64,000 bases of DNA from Allotamlana fucoidanivorans (GCF_045788535.1 NZ_CP074074.1:1550001-1614000); one strand, 5' to 3'; counted from the stretch's first letter, positions 34,849 to 44,335 are shown. The notes: generated from the letters alone by a model not told the origin. Program-made: numbers and translations.

Positions 34849-36116
34849 AGGTTGTAAACTTTTATGTTATTCTGTGTTAATGGTTGAAAATTATCAGATA
34901 TAGGAGATTCTTCGGGTAAAACATCTTTTAATTCAGCACCGTTCTTTTTTAAAGCAATTCCAAAGGCAATAACAGATATTATCATGCCAATCATAAAAAT
35001 GGTATACGTATAACGCAATATTCTGTACTTACGTTCTAAAACCTTACCTAAAAAGTACAAGTCTTTAGTGAGTGAATTATACACATAGTCTTTGTCTTGA
35101 ATGAGTTCTTTAACAGCCCATTCAAACTCATTCAATTTCATTTTATGAAAGTTTCCAAAAAAAGTGAGGTTTACATCTTTATTAGCAACATCTTCTTTTG
35201 TGAACTCTCCGCTTGTTACATTAGGTCTTGTTGCTATGATGGAAAGCACCATAGATACAACGCAAGAAAAAGTAAAAATAGCTGTTGGGTATATCAGGTA
35301 AGTGTTTGAATCTAGTTTTGAAATTAAGTTAGATAAAACCAAGGATATAATAATAGCATTAACAGAAAGTAAAATATTGGCTTTGGTATCTGCAATATCA
35401 CTTAGTTTTGTGTGATTTCTTAGTGCTACACGGTAAAAGGTTTGAATACCACGTTCGGGGCTTTCATTTTTGTATTGTGCTTTATACTTTGCCTTTATCT
35501 CTTCTTTTTTTAGTCTACTTTTCTTTTTCTTTTTTGATTTTAAAAGTTTGGCAAGGTTTTTTTCTTTTGTGGGCTGCCAATTTTTAAGGGCATAGTCTGT
35601 AAAATACTCGTGTTTTTTAGTGAGTACGTTTATGTTCTCATTAAGCCATTCTGTAGGGGTATAATTTGCAATGCCTTGAATTTCTAGTTCTTTTCTTAAA
35701 AACTCACTGGCTTCAGGAAAATATTTTTTTCCAAAATGAGAGGCATCAGCATCTCGCATGATTTTACCAAGTTCACTGTCTGGAACCCCCTTAAACTTGG
35801 TGGCTAAAATGCATTGTGCTACCTTGTCAATTAACGGTTTGTCTGCTTTTTGTTCTTCTAAAAATTTGGAGGCTATTTTAACACTTTCAGCTTCATGTTC
35901 TTCTATGGTTTTTGTGTAGCCTGTATCGTGAAGTAATGCGGCTAGCTCAAGAGCCTCAGCATCCTCTTTACTAATATCGGTGTTTTCAATAATCTCTCGA
36001 ACACTTTTTACCACTCTTTGGGTATGCGTAAGATTGTGATAAATAAAAGAAGCATCGAGTTCGTTTTTAAACAGGTCAAACACGAAACGTTCTGTATTTT
36101 CAATCAATTTGGACAT
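34845..36116 (-). CDS. HD-domain phosphohydrolase fused to a Pycsar-effector-type membrane domain (PycTM/DUF5706)
   Basis: 423 residues from the ATG at 36116; an upstream in-frame start at 36158 would add 14 poorly fitting residues. Residues 1-165 are an HD domain with intact metal-ligand pattern: H31 (HNLTHTQRV), H63-D64 (ALLHDTGY) and D122/D124 (RDADASHFG). A very basic linker follows (about 195-215). From about residue 235 the signature RNHTKLSDIADTKANILLSVN opens a membrane domain of the PycTM kind, with three hydrophobic segments (SVNAIIISLVLSNLI, a second near TAIFTFSCVVSMVLSII, a third near FMIGMIISVIAFGIAL). PycTM proteins are inner-membrane effectors of cyclic-nucleotide anti-phage signalling. 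No cyclase gene is in the window, so a non-defence role is equally possible. Confidence 0.85.
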   Translation of the reverse strand: MSKLIENTERFVFDLFKNELDASFIYHNLTHTQRVVKSVREIIENTDISKEDAEALELAALLHDTGYTKTIEEHEAESVKIASKFLEEQKADKPLIDKVAQCILATKFKGVPDSELGKIMRDADASHFGKKYFPEASEFLRKELEIQGIANYTPTEWLNENINVLTKKHEYFTDYALKNWQPTKEKNLAKLLKSKKKKKSRLKKEEIKAKYKAQYKNESPERGIQTFYRVALRNHTKLSDIADTKANILLSVNAIIISLVLSNLISKLDSNTYLIYPTAIFTFSCVVSMVLSIIATRPNVTSGEFTKEDVANKDVNLTFFGNFHKMKLNEFEWAVKELIQDKDYVYNSLTKDLYFLGKVLERKYRILRYTYTIFMIGMIISVIAFGIALKKNGAELKDVLPEESPISDNFQPLTQNNIKVYNL

Positions 36117-36267
36117 AAATAGTAGTTTATTTGGTACACATGGTCTAAAATATAACAAAATTATCAGAATTCATACTTTATGCTAAGTCATAAGGAATTT
36201 GGAAAAATAACGACTACTTTTACTATTCAAGATATTTAGGTATATTATATCTGTAATAATTTTAGTT

Positions 36268-36726
36268 ATGTTAACTTGGAAAGATATTGTAAGATTTTCA
36301 GTAAATGGTAATGCAGAACCAGACCAACGGGTTGAAAAATCTCCTGCACAATGGAAGGCAATATTAACGCCAGAACAGTTTAGAATTACAAGGCTAAAGG
36401 GTACTGAACGCCCGCATACAGGCGCTTTGTGTTCTACCTATGATGCTGGGAAATATAATTGTATATGTTGTGATACACCTTTGTTTGATTCTAGTATAAA
36501 GTTTGGGTCAGGTACAGGTTGGCCAAGCTTTACACAACCTATAAAAGAAAACGCTATTAAATATGAAAAAGACAATTCTTATGGGATGATGCGTGTTGAA
36601 GTGATGTGTAATAGTTGTGATGCACATTTAGGGCATGTGTTTCCTGATGGACCTGAACCTAGCGGGTTGCGTTATTGTATTAATTCAAGTGCGTTGCGTT
36701 TAATAAAGGAAGATAAAGATGAGTAA
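36268..36726 (+). CDS. msrB: Peptide-methionine (R)-S-oxide reductase MsrB
   Basis: 152 residues. The zinc-binding CxxC pairs are in CICCDTPLF and MCNSCDAHLG; the active site is HLGHVFPDGPEPSGLRYCINS with the catalytic Cys; GTGWPSF is the substrate-binding motif. It reduces the R epimer of oxidised methionine. No signal peptide, so cytosolic. It overlaps msrA by 8 bp, and selO overlaps msrA by 4 bp, making a tightly coupled redox-repair operon. Confidence 0.96.
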   Translation: MLTWKDIVRFSVNGNAEPDQRVEKSPAQWKAILTPEQFRITRLKGTERPHTGALCSTYDAGKYNCICCDTPLFDSSIKFGSGTGWPSFTQPIKENAIKYEKDNSYGMMRVEVMCNSCDAHLGHVFPDGPEPSGLRYCINSSALRLIKEDKDE

Positions 36727-37255
36727 CAAGGTGCAAGCCACTTTTGGAGGCGGTTGTTTTTGGTGTACTGAAGCCGTTTTTCAAGAGGTAAAAGGTGTAA
36801 ATAGTGTGGTTTCTGGATATTCGGGAGGTCAAGTACCAGGGCATCCCACATATAAAGAGGTTTGTTCTGGTTTAACGGGACACGCTGAGGTTGTTCAGAT
36901 TACCTTTTGTCCAGACGTGATTTCATATTATGATCTTTTAGTAATTTTTATGACAACACATGACCCTACAACCTTAAACAGACAGGGTGCCGATAAAGGT
37001 ACGCAGTACAGATCGGTGATTTTTTATCATGATAATGAACAAAAAGCCGTGGCTGAACATGTTCTTGAAGAGCTGAAACCTCATTTTAATGAGCCTATTG
37101 TAACAGAAATTAGTCCTCTAGAGGTTTTTTATGAAGCTGAAGATTATCATCAAAATTACTACCTAAATAATCAAACACAGGGGTATTGTAGTTTTGTTAT
37201 TACACCAAAACTTGCAAAGCTTAGAAGCATGCACGCCGAAAAATTACAATCATGA
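36719..37255 (+). CDS. msrA: Peptide-methionine (S)-S-oxide reductase MsrA
   Basis: 178 residues. The catalytic Cys is in FGGGCFWCTEAVFQ near the N terminus; GYSGG, HAEVVQITFCP, FMTTHDPTTLNRQGADKGTQYRS and AEDYHQNYY complete the family signature. It reduces the S epimer of methionine sulfoxide and complements MsrB encoded directly upstream. Cytosolic, middle gene of the msrB-msrA-selO operon. Confidence 0.97.
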   Translation: MSNKVQATFGGGCFWCTEAVFQEVKGVNSVVSGYSGGQVPGHPTYKEVCSGLTGHAEVVQITFCPDVISYYDLLVIFMTTHDPTTLNRQGADKGTQYRSVIFYHDNEQKAVAEHVLEELKPHFNEPIVTEISPLEVFYEAEDYHQNYYLNNQTQGYCSFVITPKLAKLRSMHAEKLQS

Positions 37256-38814
37256 AACTAAATATAAAAGATAAGTTTAATTTAGAGTTGCCTGCTGATA
37301 CACATCTTGAAAATTCGAGGCGGCAGGTTTTTAATGCTTGTTTTTCATATGTAACACCAAAAAAAACGACAAGGCCAGAGTTGATTCATGTGGCACCTGA
37401 AATGCTTGAAAACTTAGGGATATCCAAAGAAGATAGTACGTCTAATCTGTTTTTAAAGGTGTTTTCTGGAAATGAAATATGGCCAAATACAAGGCCTTAT
37501 GCGATGTGCTATGGCGGACATCAATTTGGAAATTGGGCAGGACAACTAGGTGACGGACGAGCTATTAATTTATTTGAAGTAGCACATGAAGCAAAAAGCT
37601 GGATGTTGCAGTTAAAGGGGGCAGGAGAAACACCGTATTCTCGCTCTGCAGATGGCTTGGCCGTATTGCGTTCTTCCATTCGAGAGTATTTGTGTAGTGA
37701 AGCCATGTATCATTTAGGGGTGCCAACAACTAGAGCATTGTCATTGGTTTTGTCTGGTGATCGGGTTTTGAGAGATGTGATGTATGATGGCAATCCAACC
37801 TATGAAAAAGGAGCTATTGTTTGTAGAGTAGCACCATCATTTTTACGTTTTGGAAACTATCAAATTTTTGCTGCAAGACAGGATGTTGAAAATTTGAGAA
37901 CCTTGGTAGATTATACTATAAAGCACCATTTTTCACATTTAGGAATACCTAATAAAGAAACGTATTTGAAGTTTTTTAATGAGGTTACCCAACGCACGTT
38001 AGGTATGATTATACATTGGCAGCGTGTTGGGTTTGTTCATGGAGTTATGAATACCGATAATATGTCGGTTTTAGGCTTAACCATAGATTATGGGCCGTAT
38101 GGTTGGCTAGAAGGCTTTGATTTTGGTTGGACACCCAATACTACAGATAGTCAGTATAAAAGATACCGATATGGTAATCAGCCTAACATAGGGTTGTGGA
38201 ATTTGTTGCAGTTAGCCAATGCCCTATATCCATTAATTGAAGATGCTCCAGCATTGGAGGCTATTCTAAATCAATATAAGGTTGATTTTGAAGACGCTTC
38301 CTTGAAGATGATGCGGGAAAAATTAGGACTGCAAGTAGAAAGAACAAAAGATAAACTATTAGTTCAAGATTTAGAGGATATTTTGTGTCTCACAGAAACA
38401 GATATGACGATTTTTTTTAGATGTTTAGGACGTTTCAAAAAGTGTAATCCACATGAAGGGTTACCGCTCATAGAAGAAGCATTTTACACTCCTAAAGAAC
38501 TTTCTCATGAGGTTAAAACAAGATGGTCAGCGTGGTTTGAGGCCTATGCTAACCGTTTGCTGGAGGAGTCTGTTTCAGATGAAGCAAGGGCTAAGGGTAT
38601 GAATAAAGTGAATCCTAAGTACGTTTTAAGAAATTACATGGCGCAGTTAGCTATTGATGAAGCCGATAAAGGGAATTACGCGTTAATAGATGAGTTGTTT
38701 CAATTATTAAAGTATCCTTATGATGAGCAGTATAAACAGGAAAAATGGTTTGCGAAACGACCTGAGTGGGCCAGACATAAGGTGGGCTGTTCTATGCTTT
38801 CGTGTAGTTCATAA
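37252..38814 (+). CDS. selO: Protein adenylyltransferase SelO (YdiU/UPF0061 family)
   Basis: 520 residues. The pseudokinase-fold AMPylase signature is present: RPYAMCYGGHQFGNWAGQLGDGRAINL near residues 80-110, LKGAGETPYSRSADGLAVLRSSIREYL, and HGVMNTDNMSVLGLTIDYGPYGWLEGF with the metal-binding Asn/Asp. The C terminus is CSMLSCSS, where eukaryotic homologues carry selenocysteine and bacterial ones cysteine. SelO transfers AMP to redox proteins and is linked to oxidative-stress and glutathionylation control. Overlap with msrA and the position in a methionine-sulfoxide repair operon support the same role here. Confidence 0.94.
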   Translation: MKLNIKDKFNLELPADTHLENSRRQVFNACFSYVTPKKTTRPELIHVAPEMLENLGISKEDSTSNLFLKVFSGNEIWPNTRPYAMCYGGHQFGNWAGQLGDGRAINLFEVAHEAKSWMLQLKGAGETPYSRSADGLAVLRSSIREYLCSEAMYHLGVPTTRALSLVLSGDRVLRDVMYDGNPTYEKGAIVCRVAPSFLRFGNYQIFAARQDVENLRTLVDYTIKHHFSHLGIPNKETYLKFFNEVTQRTLGMIIHWQRVGFVHGVMNTDNMSVLGLTIDYGPYGWLEGFDFGWTPNTTDSQYKRYRYGNQPNIGLWNLLQLANALYPLIEDAPALEAILNQYKVDFEDASLKMMREKLGLQVERTKDKLLVQDLEDILCLTETDMTIFFRCLGRFKKCNPHEGLPLIEEAFYTPKELSHEVKTRWSAWFEAYANRLLEESVSDEARAKGMNKVNPKYVLRNYMAQLAIDEADKGNYALIDELFQLLKYPYDEQYKQEKWFAKRPEWARHKVGCSMLSCSS

Positions 38815-38903
38815 ACGTTGTATTACAACAAAGTGCCATAGTATGATGCTATTTGTTTTAAATAAAAAAATAGAATATATTTCTAAGTAGAAATTAATAA
38901 AAC

Positions 38904-41900
38904 ATGCCATTGAAAAAAACTATACTTATTGTCATTTTAGTCTTTCTTTTTCATGCCTGTGCCACTTATACGGCTCAATATGCAGATGAAAATCATGCCG
39001 AAACAAAATTGCCTCAAAAAGAAGTTGATAAAGTGTTTTATTTAGTAGGCGATGCAGGAAAATCACTCATGGGAGGCATGTCAAAAGCATTAACGGCGTT
39101 TAATGCTTACATAAAAGAAAAAAAGACAAAAGACGACTATACTCTTTTTTTAGGAGATAATATTTACCCAGCTGGACTGCCTAAAAAACATGAAAAAGGA
39201 AGAGCTGAGGCTGAAAACGCCCTCAAAGCTCAGGCTAATGCGGTCAGCAAATTTAAAGGAAATGTTGTTTTTATTCCAGGGAATCATGATTGGTATGCTG
39301 GTGGTGTTCAGGGTCTTCGGCGCGAAGAAAAATATGTAGATAATCTTTTAGGTAAAAATACGTTTCAGCCCGAACACGGTTGCCCTTTAGAGAGTATTGA
39401 CGTGAGCGAGAGTATTCAACTTCTCATCATTGATACCCAATGGTATTTAGAGAACTGGAATAATCACCCCACAATAAATGACGCATGTGAAATAAAAACT
39501 AGAGAACGCTTTTTTGAAGAAGTAGAAGGAGAACTAAAAAAGGCTCAGCATAAAACGATTGTTTTTGCTATGCATCATCCTATGTATACCAATGGGTCTC
39601 ACGGTGGAAAATATGCGGCTGAAAAACACCTTTACCCATTTCAGAATAAAATACCGTTACCCGGCATAGGCTCATTAATTACTCAAATAAGAACACAAGG
39701 AGGTGTGTCCGTTCAAGACAGATATAATGAACGCTATCATAGGCTTATGAATAGGTTAGAAACATTAACGCTTGATACCGATAATGTTATTTTTGTTTCT
39801 GGGCATGAGCACACCCTTCAGTATATTGAAAACAAAGGCATAAAACAGATTGTATCGGGATCAGGTGCCAAAGAATCTTTTGCCGAAATTGGTGAAAATG
39901 GATTGTTTTCGTCGGGAGAACAGGGTTTTGCTGAGTTGACTATTTTTAAGGACGGTAGTAGTTGGGTGCGTTTTTTTGGTGCTGAAAATGGAAATCCTAA
40001 GGAGTTGTTTACTACTGAAGTCTATCCACCAAAGTTACATTATGATGTGTCACATTTGCCAGAGAGTTTTCCTCAGGAAATAGAAGTGTCTGTATATTCA
40101 AAAGAAGAAACTGAAGCGTCTGGTTTTTTTGAATCAGTTTGGGGAGATCATTACAGAGCGGTGTACAGTACAAAAATTAAGGCGAAAGTAGCGACGCTTG
40201 ATACGCTTTATGGCGGACTGGAAATTGTTAGAAAAGGAGGAGGCCATCAAACACGGTCATTACGTTTAAAAACTCAAGATGGTAGAGAGTTAAATATGCG
40301 GGCGCTTAGAAAAAGTGCTACCCAATATCTGCAAGCGGTACTGTTTAAAAACACCTATATTCAGGATGAATTTGAAAGAACCGCCGTTGAAGGTTTGATT
40401 TTAGATTTTTATACAGCAGCACATCCCTATGCATTTACAGTAGTTCCAGATTTATCTGATGCAGCCAAAATATACCATACCAATCCGAAATTATATTTTA
40501 TTCCTAAGCATAAATATTTAGGGGAATACAATGAAGAATATGGTGGTGAATTATATATGATTGAAGAACGCCCCGAGGAAAACTATGCAGACGACAGAAA
40601 TTTTGGTTTCGCTGATGATATTGAAAGCACTCATGATATTATTGAAAAGACACGTGAAGATGAAAAACATAAAATTGATGAACACACCTTTATTAGGGCG
40701 CGTTTGTTTGATATGCTTATAGGCGACTGGGATAGGCATCAAGATCAATGGCGATGGGCTCAATTTGATCAAGACAATGGCGATAAGTATTATAAGGCTG
40801 TACCGCGTGATAGAGATCAGGTGTTTTCAAATTTTGATGGTGCCTTGTTAGATGTTATGCGTATTATTTCTGGTTCTACAAAACAACTTCAGGTGTATGA
40901 TGAGGAACTAAAGCATATTGATTGGATGAACAGTGCTGGAATAAAATTAGATAGAGTTTTAATTCAGCAAGCAGGTGAAGATATTTGGATACAAGAAGCA
41001 AAATTTTTGCAGGATAATATAACTGATGAAGTTATTGAAAAAGCATTTTCAAAAGTACCCAAAGCAGTGCAAGACGAAACATTAGAAGAGATAAAAACAA
41101 AACTAACGGGAAGAAAAGCCAATCTTCAAACTATTGCCAGCAGATATTATAATTATTTAAATAAGTTGGTAATATTAACAGGTACAGATAAAGATGATTA
41201 TATAGAAATTAAACGAACAAGAAACAAAGAAACGCATGTCAAAATATCAAGAATTATTGATGGTGAAAAAGGAGAGATTATTGTTGATAGAACCTTTAAT
41301 CGTGATATTACAAAAGAAATTTGGATTTATGGTTTAGATGATAAAGATGTTTTTGAAGTTTCAGGAAAAGGTGATAACCCCATTTTTATAAGACTTATAG
41401 GGGGCCAAGAAAATGATTCATACATCATAAAAAAAGGAAGAAAAATTAAGGTATATGATCATGAGAGTAAACCCAATACCGTGGTTGAAAATAAAGGTGC
41501 AAAGATACGGTTTACTGATGTTTATAATTTGAATCTATTTGATTTCAACAAGCATATCGTTAAAACAAATTTGATAACGCCGGCTATAGGATTTAATCCT
41601 GATGATGGGTTTTTGCTAGGGGTCTCCTATGTGTCTACTACCAAAGGATTTCAGCGCAATCCATTTTCACAACAACATCGATTTAAGGGCGGATATTTTT
41701 TTGCAACAGAAGGCTTTGCTTTAAAGTATGATGGTGAATTTGCAAATATTATGAATGATTGGAATTTGCATATTGGGGGGCAATATACCACTGAAAATTT
41801 CGCAAACAACTTTTTTGGTTACGGGAATGAAACGAGTAATGACGCTGATGATTTAGATTATAACAGAGTAAAAACGAGTATTTATGGCCTGAAAGCAGGA

Positions 41901-42605
41901 ATACTAAAAAAAGGAAATTTTGGTAGTGATTATGGTGTTCGGGCTATTTTTGAAGGCATAAGAATAGATGATACAGAAGATAGGTTTATTACTGAAGAGT
42001 TTGTTCCACCAACAAATGAAGCATTTTATGATAGGCGTTATTTTGGAGGTTTAGAGGCTGACTTTCATTATGCAAGTTTTGATGACGTATTAAATCCCTC
42101 AAAAGGGATGACATTTAAGTTAGAGCTTGGAGGAAAAACAGAGTTTAAGGAAACTAAAAACACCTATGGTTATCTTAATGCAGATATGGGGTTTTATAAT
42201 GCATTATCTGAAAACAGGAAGTTTGTTTTGAAAACCGATATAAGAACCCAATTAAGATTTGGATCAGATCTAGTGTTTTATCAAGCGGCCAACATTGGAG
42301 GAAATAATGGGCTAAGAGGATTTAGAACAGAACGGTTTACAGGAAAAAATTCCTTGGTAGGAAGCGCCGATTTACGTTATAGTTTTCCTCAATTTAAAAC
42401 CAGTGTATTACCTTTACAAATAGGATTGTTTACAGGAACCGATGTTGGTAGAGTTTGGTTACGGGGTGATTCTTCCAAAAAATGGCATAATGATTACGGT
42501 GGTGGTTTTTGGGTGACAGCCGCAGATAGTTTGTCCGGAACATTTAATTTTTTTAATAGCTCAGAAGGCTTTCGGTTTTCTTTTGGCTTTGGGCTAAAAT
42601 TTTAA
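38904..42605 (+). CDS. Fusion: purple-acid-phosphatase-like metallophosphoesterase, kinase-like middle domain, Omp85/BamA-like barrel
   Basis: 1233 residues. Lipobox FHAC (Cys19). Residues 40-370: calcineurin/PAP-type phosphatase with LVGDAGKS (49), LFLGDNIYPAG (84), IPGNHDWYAGG (126), AMHHPMYTNG and VSGHEHTLQY. Residues about 450-770: a domain with RARLFDMLIGDWDRHQDQWRW (D608, DRH 610-612) and VPRDRDQVF (636-641), resembling the catalytic loop and metal-binding Asp of CotH/Fam20/HipA-like kinases. Residues about 890-1233: outer-membrane barrel ending NSSEGFRFSFGFGLKF. The phosphatase part would face the periplasm or the surface. Substrate unknown; the kinase-like reading is inference from motif shape. 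The phosphatase-barrel arrangement occurs in other Bacteroidota. Confidence 0.82.
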   Translation: MPLKKTILIVILVFLFHACATYTAQYADENHAETKLPQKEVDKVFYLVGDAGKSLMGGMSKALTAFNAYIKEKKTKDDYTLFLGDNIYPAGLPKKHEKGRAEAENALKAQANAVSKFKGNVVFIPGNHDWYAGGVQGLRREEKYVDNLLGKNTFQPEHGCPLESIDVSESIQLLIIDTQWYLENWNNHPTINDACEIKTRERFFEEVEGELKKAQHKTIVFAMHHPMYTNGSHGGKYAAEKHLYPFQNKIPLPGIGSLITQIRTQGGVSVQDRYNERYHRLMNRLETLTLDTDNVIFVSGHEHTLQYIENKGIKQIVSGSGAKESFAEIGENGLFSSGEQGFAELTIFKDGSSWVRFFGAENGNPKELFTTEVYPPKLHYDVSHLPESFPQEIEVSVYSKEETEASGFFESVWGDHYRAVYSTKIKAKVATLDTLYGGLEIVRKGGGHQTRSLRLKTQDGRELNMRALRKSATQYLQAVLFKNTYIQDEFERTAVEGLILDFYTAAHPYAFTVVPDLSDAAKIYHTNPKLYFIPKHKYLGEYNEEYGGELYMIEERPEENYADDRNFGFADDIESTHDIIEKTREDEKHKIDEHTFIRARLFDMLIGDWDRHQDQWRWAQFDQDNGDKYYKAVPRDRDQVFSNFDGALLDVMRIISGSTKQLQVYDEELKHIDWMNSAGIKLDRVLIQQAGEDIWIQEAKFLQDNITDEVIEKAFSKVPKAVQDETLEEIKTKLTGRKANLQTIASRYYNYLNKLVILTGTDKDDYIEIKRTRNKETHVKISRIIDGEKGEIIVDRTFNRDITKEIWIYGLDDKDVFEVSGKGDNPIFIRLIGGQENDSYIIKKGRKIKVYDHESKPNTVVENKGAKIRFTDVYNLNLFDFNKHIVKTNLITPAIGFNPDDGFLLGVSYVSTTKGFQRNPFSQQHRFKGGYFFATEGFALKYDGEFANIMNDWNLHIGGQYTTENFANNFFGYGNETSNDADDLDYNRVKTSIYGLKAGILKKGNFGSDYGVRAIFEGIRIDDTEDRFITEEFVPPTNEAFYDRRYFGGLEADFHYASFDDVLNPSKGMTFKLELGGKTEFKETKNTYGYLNADMGFYNALSENRKFVLKTDIRTQLRFGSDLVFYQAANIGGNNGLRGFRTERFTGKNSLVGSADLRYSFPQFKTSVLPLQIGLFTGTDVGRVWLRGDSSKKWHNDYGGGFWVTAADSLSGTFNFFNSSEGFRFSFGFGLKF

Positions 42606-42608
42606 AAT

Positions 42609-43298
42609 ATGCTAGATACATTGTTTTCTAAATTGTACAAAAATAGATTTGAACTTTTTTTTACAGGACAGTTACTTATCCTTTTTGGAGCTTTGTTGGT
42701 TCCAAGAGAGGTTTATGGAACGTTTCTTATGCCTACTCTGTTTCTGTTTAGTATAGTTTCAGGGATTATTTTGATAGGGAAAAAGAAGTTTTATGCGCGT
42801 ATATTTATTGCTATATTTTTTCTGTCATTAATTTTATTTGCTGTTGAACTGGCTAATGATAGTGAGAAAAATATCGTGTCTTTAATTAGATTTGCGGCTT
42901 ATTTTGTTTTCTATATTATTGCTACTGTTGAGGTTATTTCTCAGGTTTGGAATGCCAAGTTTGTAAATAAAAATGTAGTGGTAGGGCTAATGAGTGGTTA
43001 TGTGTCTTTGGGGTTGCTTGCCTTTTTTATTTTTGCAAGCATTGAGTTATCATACCCCGGAGCATTTCAAGGTTCTATAATTGATGATACCAGTTTGACA
43101 AGTAAAGGAGATACCTTACTTTATTTTGGATTCATTACCTTGTTAACTATTGGTTATGGCGATGTAGTTCCCATGATTCCAGTGGCGCAAAAGGCAACCA
43201 TATTAGTGGGGCTTTGTGGGCAATTTTATATGGTTATAATTACTGCTGTTGTGGTTCAAAAATTTATGTCACATCGGGAAATGAAGCCGCCTATATAA
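42609..43298 (+). CDS. Two-pore-type potassium channel-like membrane protein
   Basis: 229 residues. Six hydrophobic segments span residues 15-220; the last pair brackets a pore loop ITLLTIGYGDVVPM with the K+ selectivity filter TIGYGD. The N-terminal part resembles a minimal voltage-sensor-less bundle. No RCK or cyclic-nucleotide domain is attached. Inner-membrane. It starts 3 bp after the phosphatase-barrel gene, so it is probably co-transcribed. The following gene is convergent. Confidence 0.87.
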   Translation: MLDTLFSKLYKNRFELFFTGQLLILFGALLVPREVYGTFLMPTLFLFSIVSGIILIGKKKFYARIFIAIFFLSLILFAVELANDSEKNIVSLIRFAAYFVFYIIATVEVISQVWNAKFVNKNVVVGLMSGYVSLGLLAFFIFASIELSYPGAFQGSIIDDTSLTSKGDTLLYFGFITLLTIGYGDVVPMIPVAQKATILVGLCGQFYMVIITAVVVQKFMSHREMKPPI

Positions 43299-43309
43299 TT
43301 AGTGACTGA

Positions 43310-44335
43310 CTAATATTTTGTTTTTAGCTTTATCATCTTACCTGCTCTTAAAACGGTGATTTCAAACGAAGTATTATAATCAATGGTATTAAAAAGGTCT
43401 GCCAATTTTAGTAAGGCTTCATCAGTAATGTCAAATGGAATATCGTTAAACGCTAAAATAATATCGCCTCCTACAATAAGTTTTTGGTTGCCTATAACAA
43501 CTTCTGTGTCGCCTTCTATCACTCCCATTTTTCCAAAAATTGAAGATAAAACAACACGTTGTACCAATAAACCACTTTTTTGAGGGAGGTTAAAAAGTTT
43601 GGCTTCTTTTCCTGTTAAGGCGTGAAAATCGGCACCAAACCAAGGCATTTTATTGTTTAATAGCAATTTTTGAGCTAGGTTACTACTACAAGCAAAACCT
43701 ATACCGTTTGAACCTCCTGATACTGTAGTAATATGGCTAACAATACCTATAACCTCGCCTTTCATATTGAACATAGGTCCTCCCGAATTCCCTTGATTTA
43801 TGGCCGCATCTGTTTGAATAAACTCGGTGTCGGTAAAGGGGTTTGTTCCTGTTTTTTGTCGTTTAAAGCCACTGATATAGCCTGAAGACAATGAAAATCC
43901 AACCCCCAAGGGTACTCCAATAGTAAAGACCTGCTGACCAATTTTCATCTTATCGGAGTCTCCAAATTTTACAAGGGTAGGATTAGCTTTAGGTTCTGTT
44001 AATCCAATTAATGCAATATCTGCACTTTTAAAAGAGGTGATAACTTTGCCAGCTATGGTGGTACCATCAGAAAATTGAACAAAAATGTTTTGAGGAGCTC
44101 TTACCACATGGGCAGCCGTTACAACCAGTTGGTCTGTAACCATAAAACCCGAGCCTAATCCTTTGTTTGAAACACGTTGAAAATCATTGTTTTCAGTAGT
44201 TACAATGGTGTTTTCTTCGGTAATAATAGCCACAACAGAAGCACTTACTTTTTCATAAACTCCTGAGATGTCTTGAGCTGTTGTAATGTTAACGCAGAAA
44301 ATAATTACAATGAGGTTATGTATAAATTTGTTCAT
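43310..44335 (-). CDS. S1C serine protease, HtrA/Deg-like, with one PDZ domain
   Basis: 341 residues with signal peptide ending near NITTAQD. The trypsin-like domain has an intact triad: H76 (VTAAHVV), D106 (SADIALIGL), S184 (QGNSGGPMF). Residues about 225-340 form a PDZ domain (KSGLLVQRVVLSSIFGKMGVIEGD, GDIILAFNDIPF). It is shorter than DegP (one PDZ instead of two), as in DegS-like proteins, but lacks a membrane anchor, so a periplasmic quality-control protease is expected. Convergent with the channel gene. Confidence 0.92.
   Translation of the reverse strand: MNKFIHNLIVIIFCVNITTAQDISGVYEKVSASVVAIITEENTIVTTENNDFQRVSNKGLGSGFMVTDQLVVTAAHVVRAPQNIFVQFSDGTTIAGKVITSFKSADIALIGLTEPKANPTLVKFGDSDKMKIGQQVFTIGVPLGVGFSLSSGYISGFKRQKTGTNPFTDTEFIQTDAAINQGNSGGPMFNMKGEVIGIVSHITTVSGGSNGIGFACSSNLAQKLLLNNKMPWFGADFHALTGKEAKLFNLPQKSGLLVQRVVLSSIFGKMGVIEGDTEVVIGNQKLIVGGDIILAFNDIPFDITDEALLKLADLFNTIDYNTSFEITVLRAGKMIKLKTKY

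Noticed and set aside
34845..36116. A complete Pycsar defence system
   Set aside because: Only the effector-like membrane domain is present; no uridylate/cytidylate cyclase gene is found in the window.
36117..36158. Longer N terminus of the HD-PycTM protein
   Set aside because: The HD domain begins right after the internal ATG (MSKLIENTERFVF) and the extra residues look like chance translation.
43298..43320. Hairpin ATTAGT-GACTG-ACTAAT between the channel and HtrA genes as a terminator
   Set aside because: The stem is only 6 bp and AT-rich; too weak to call.
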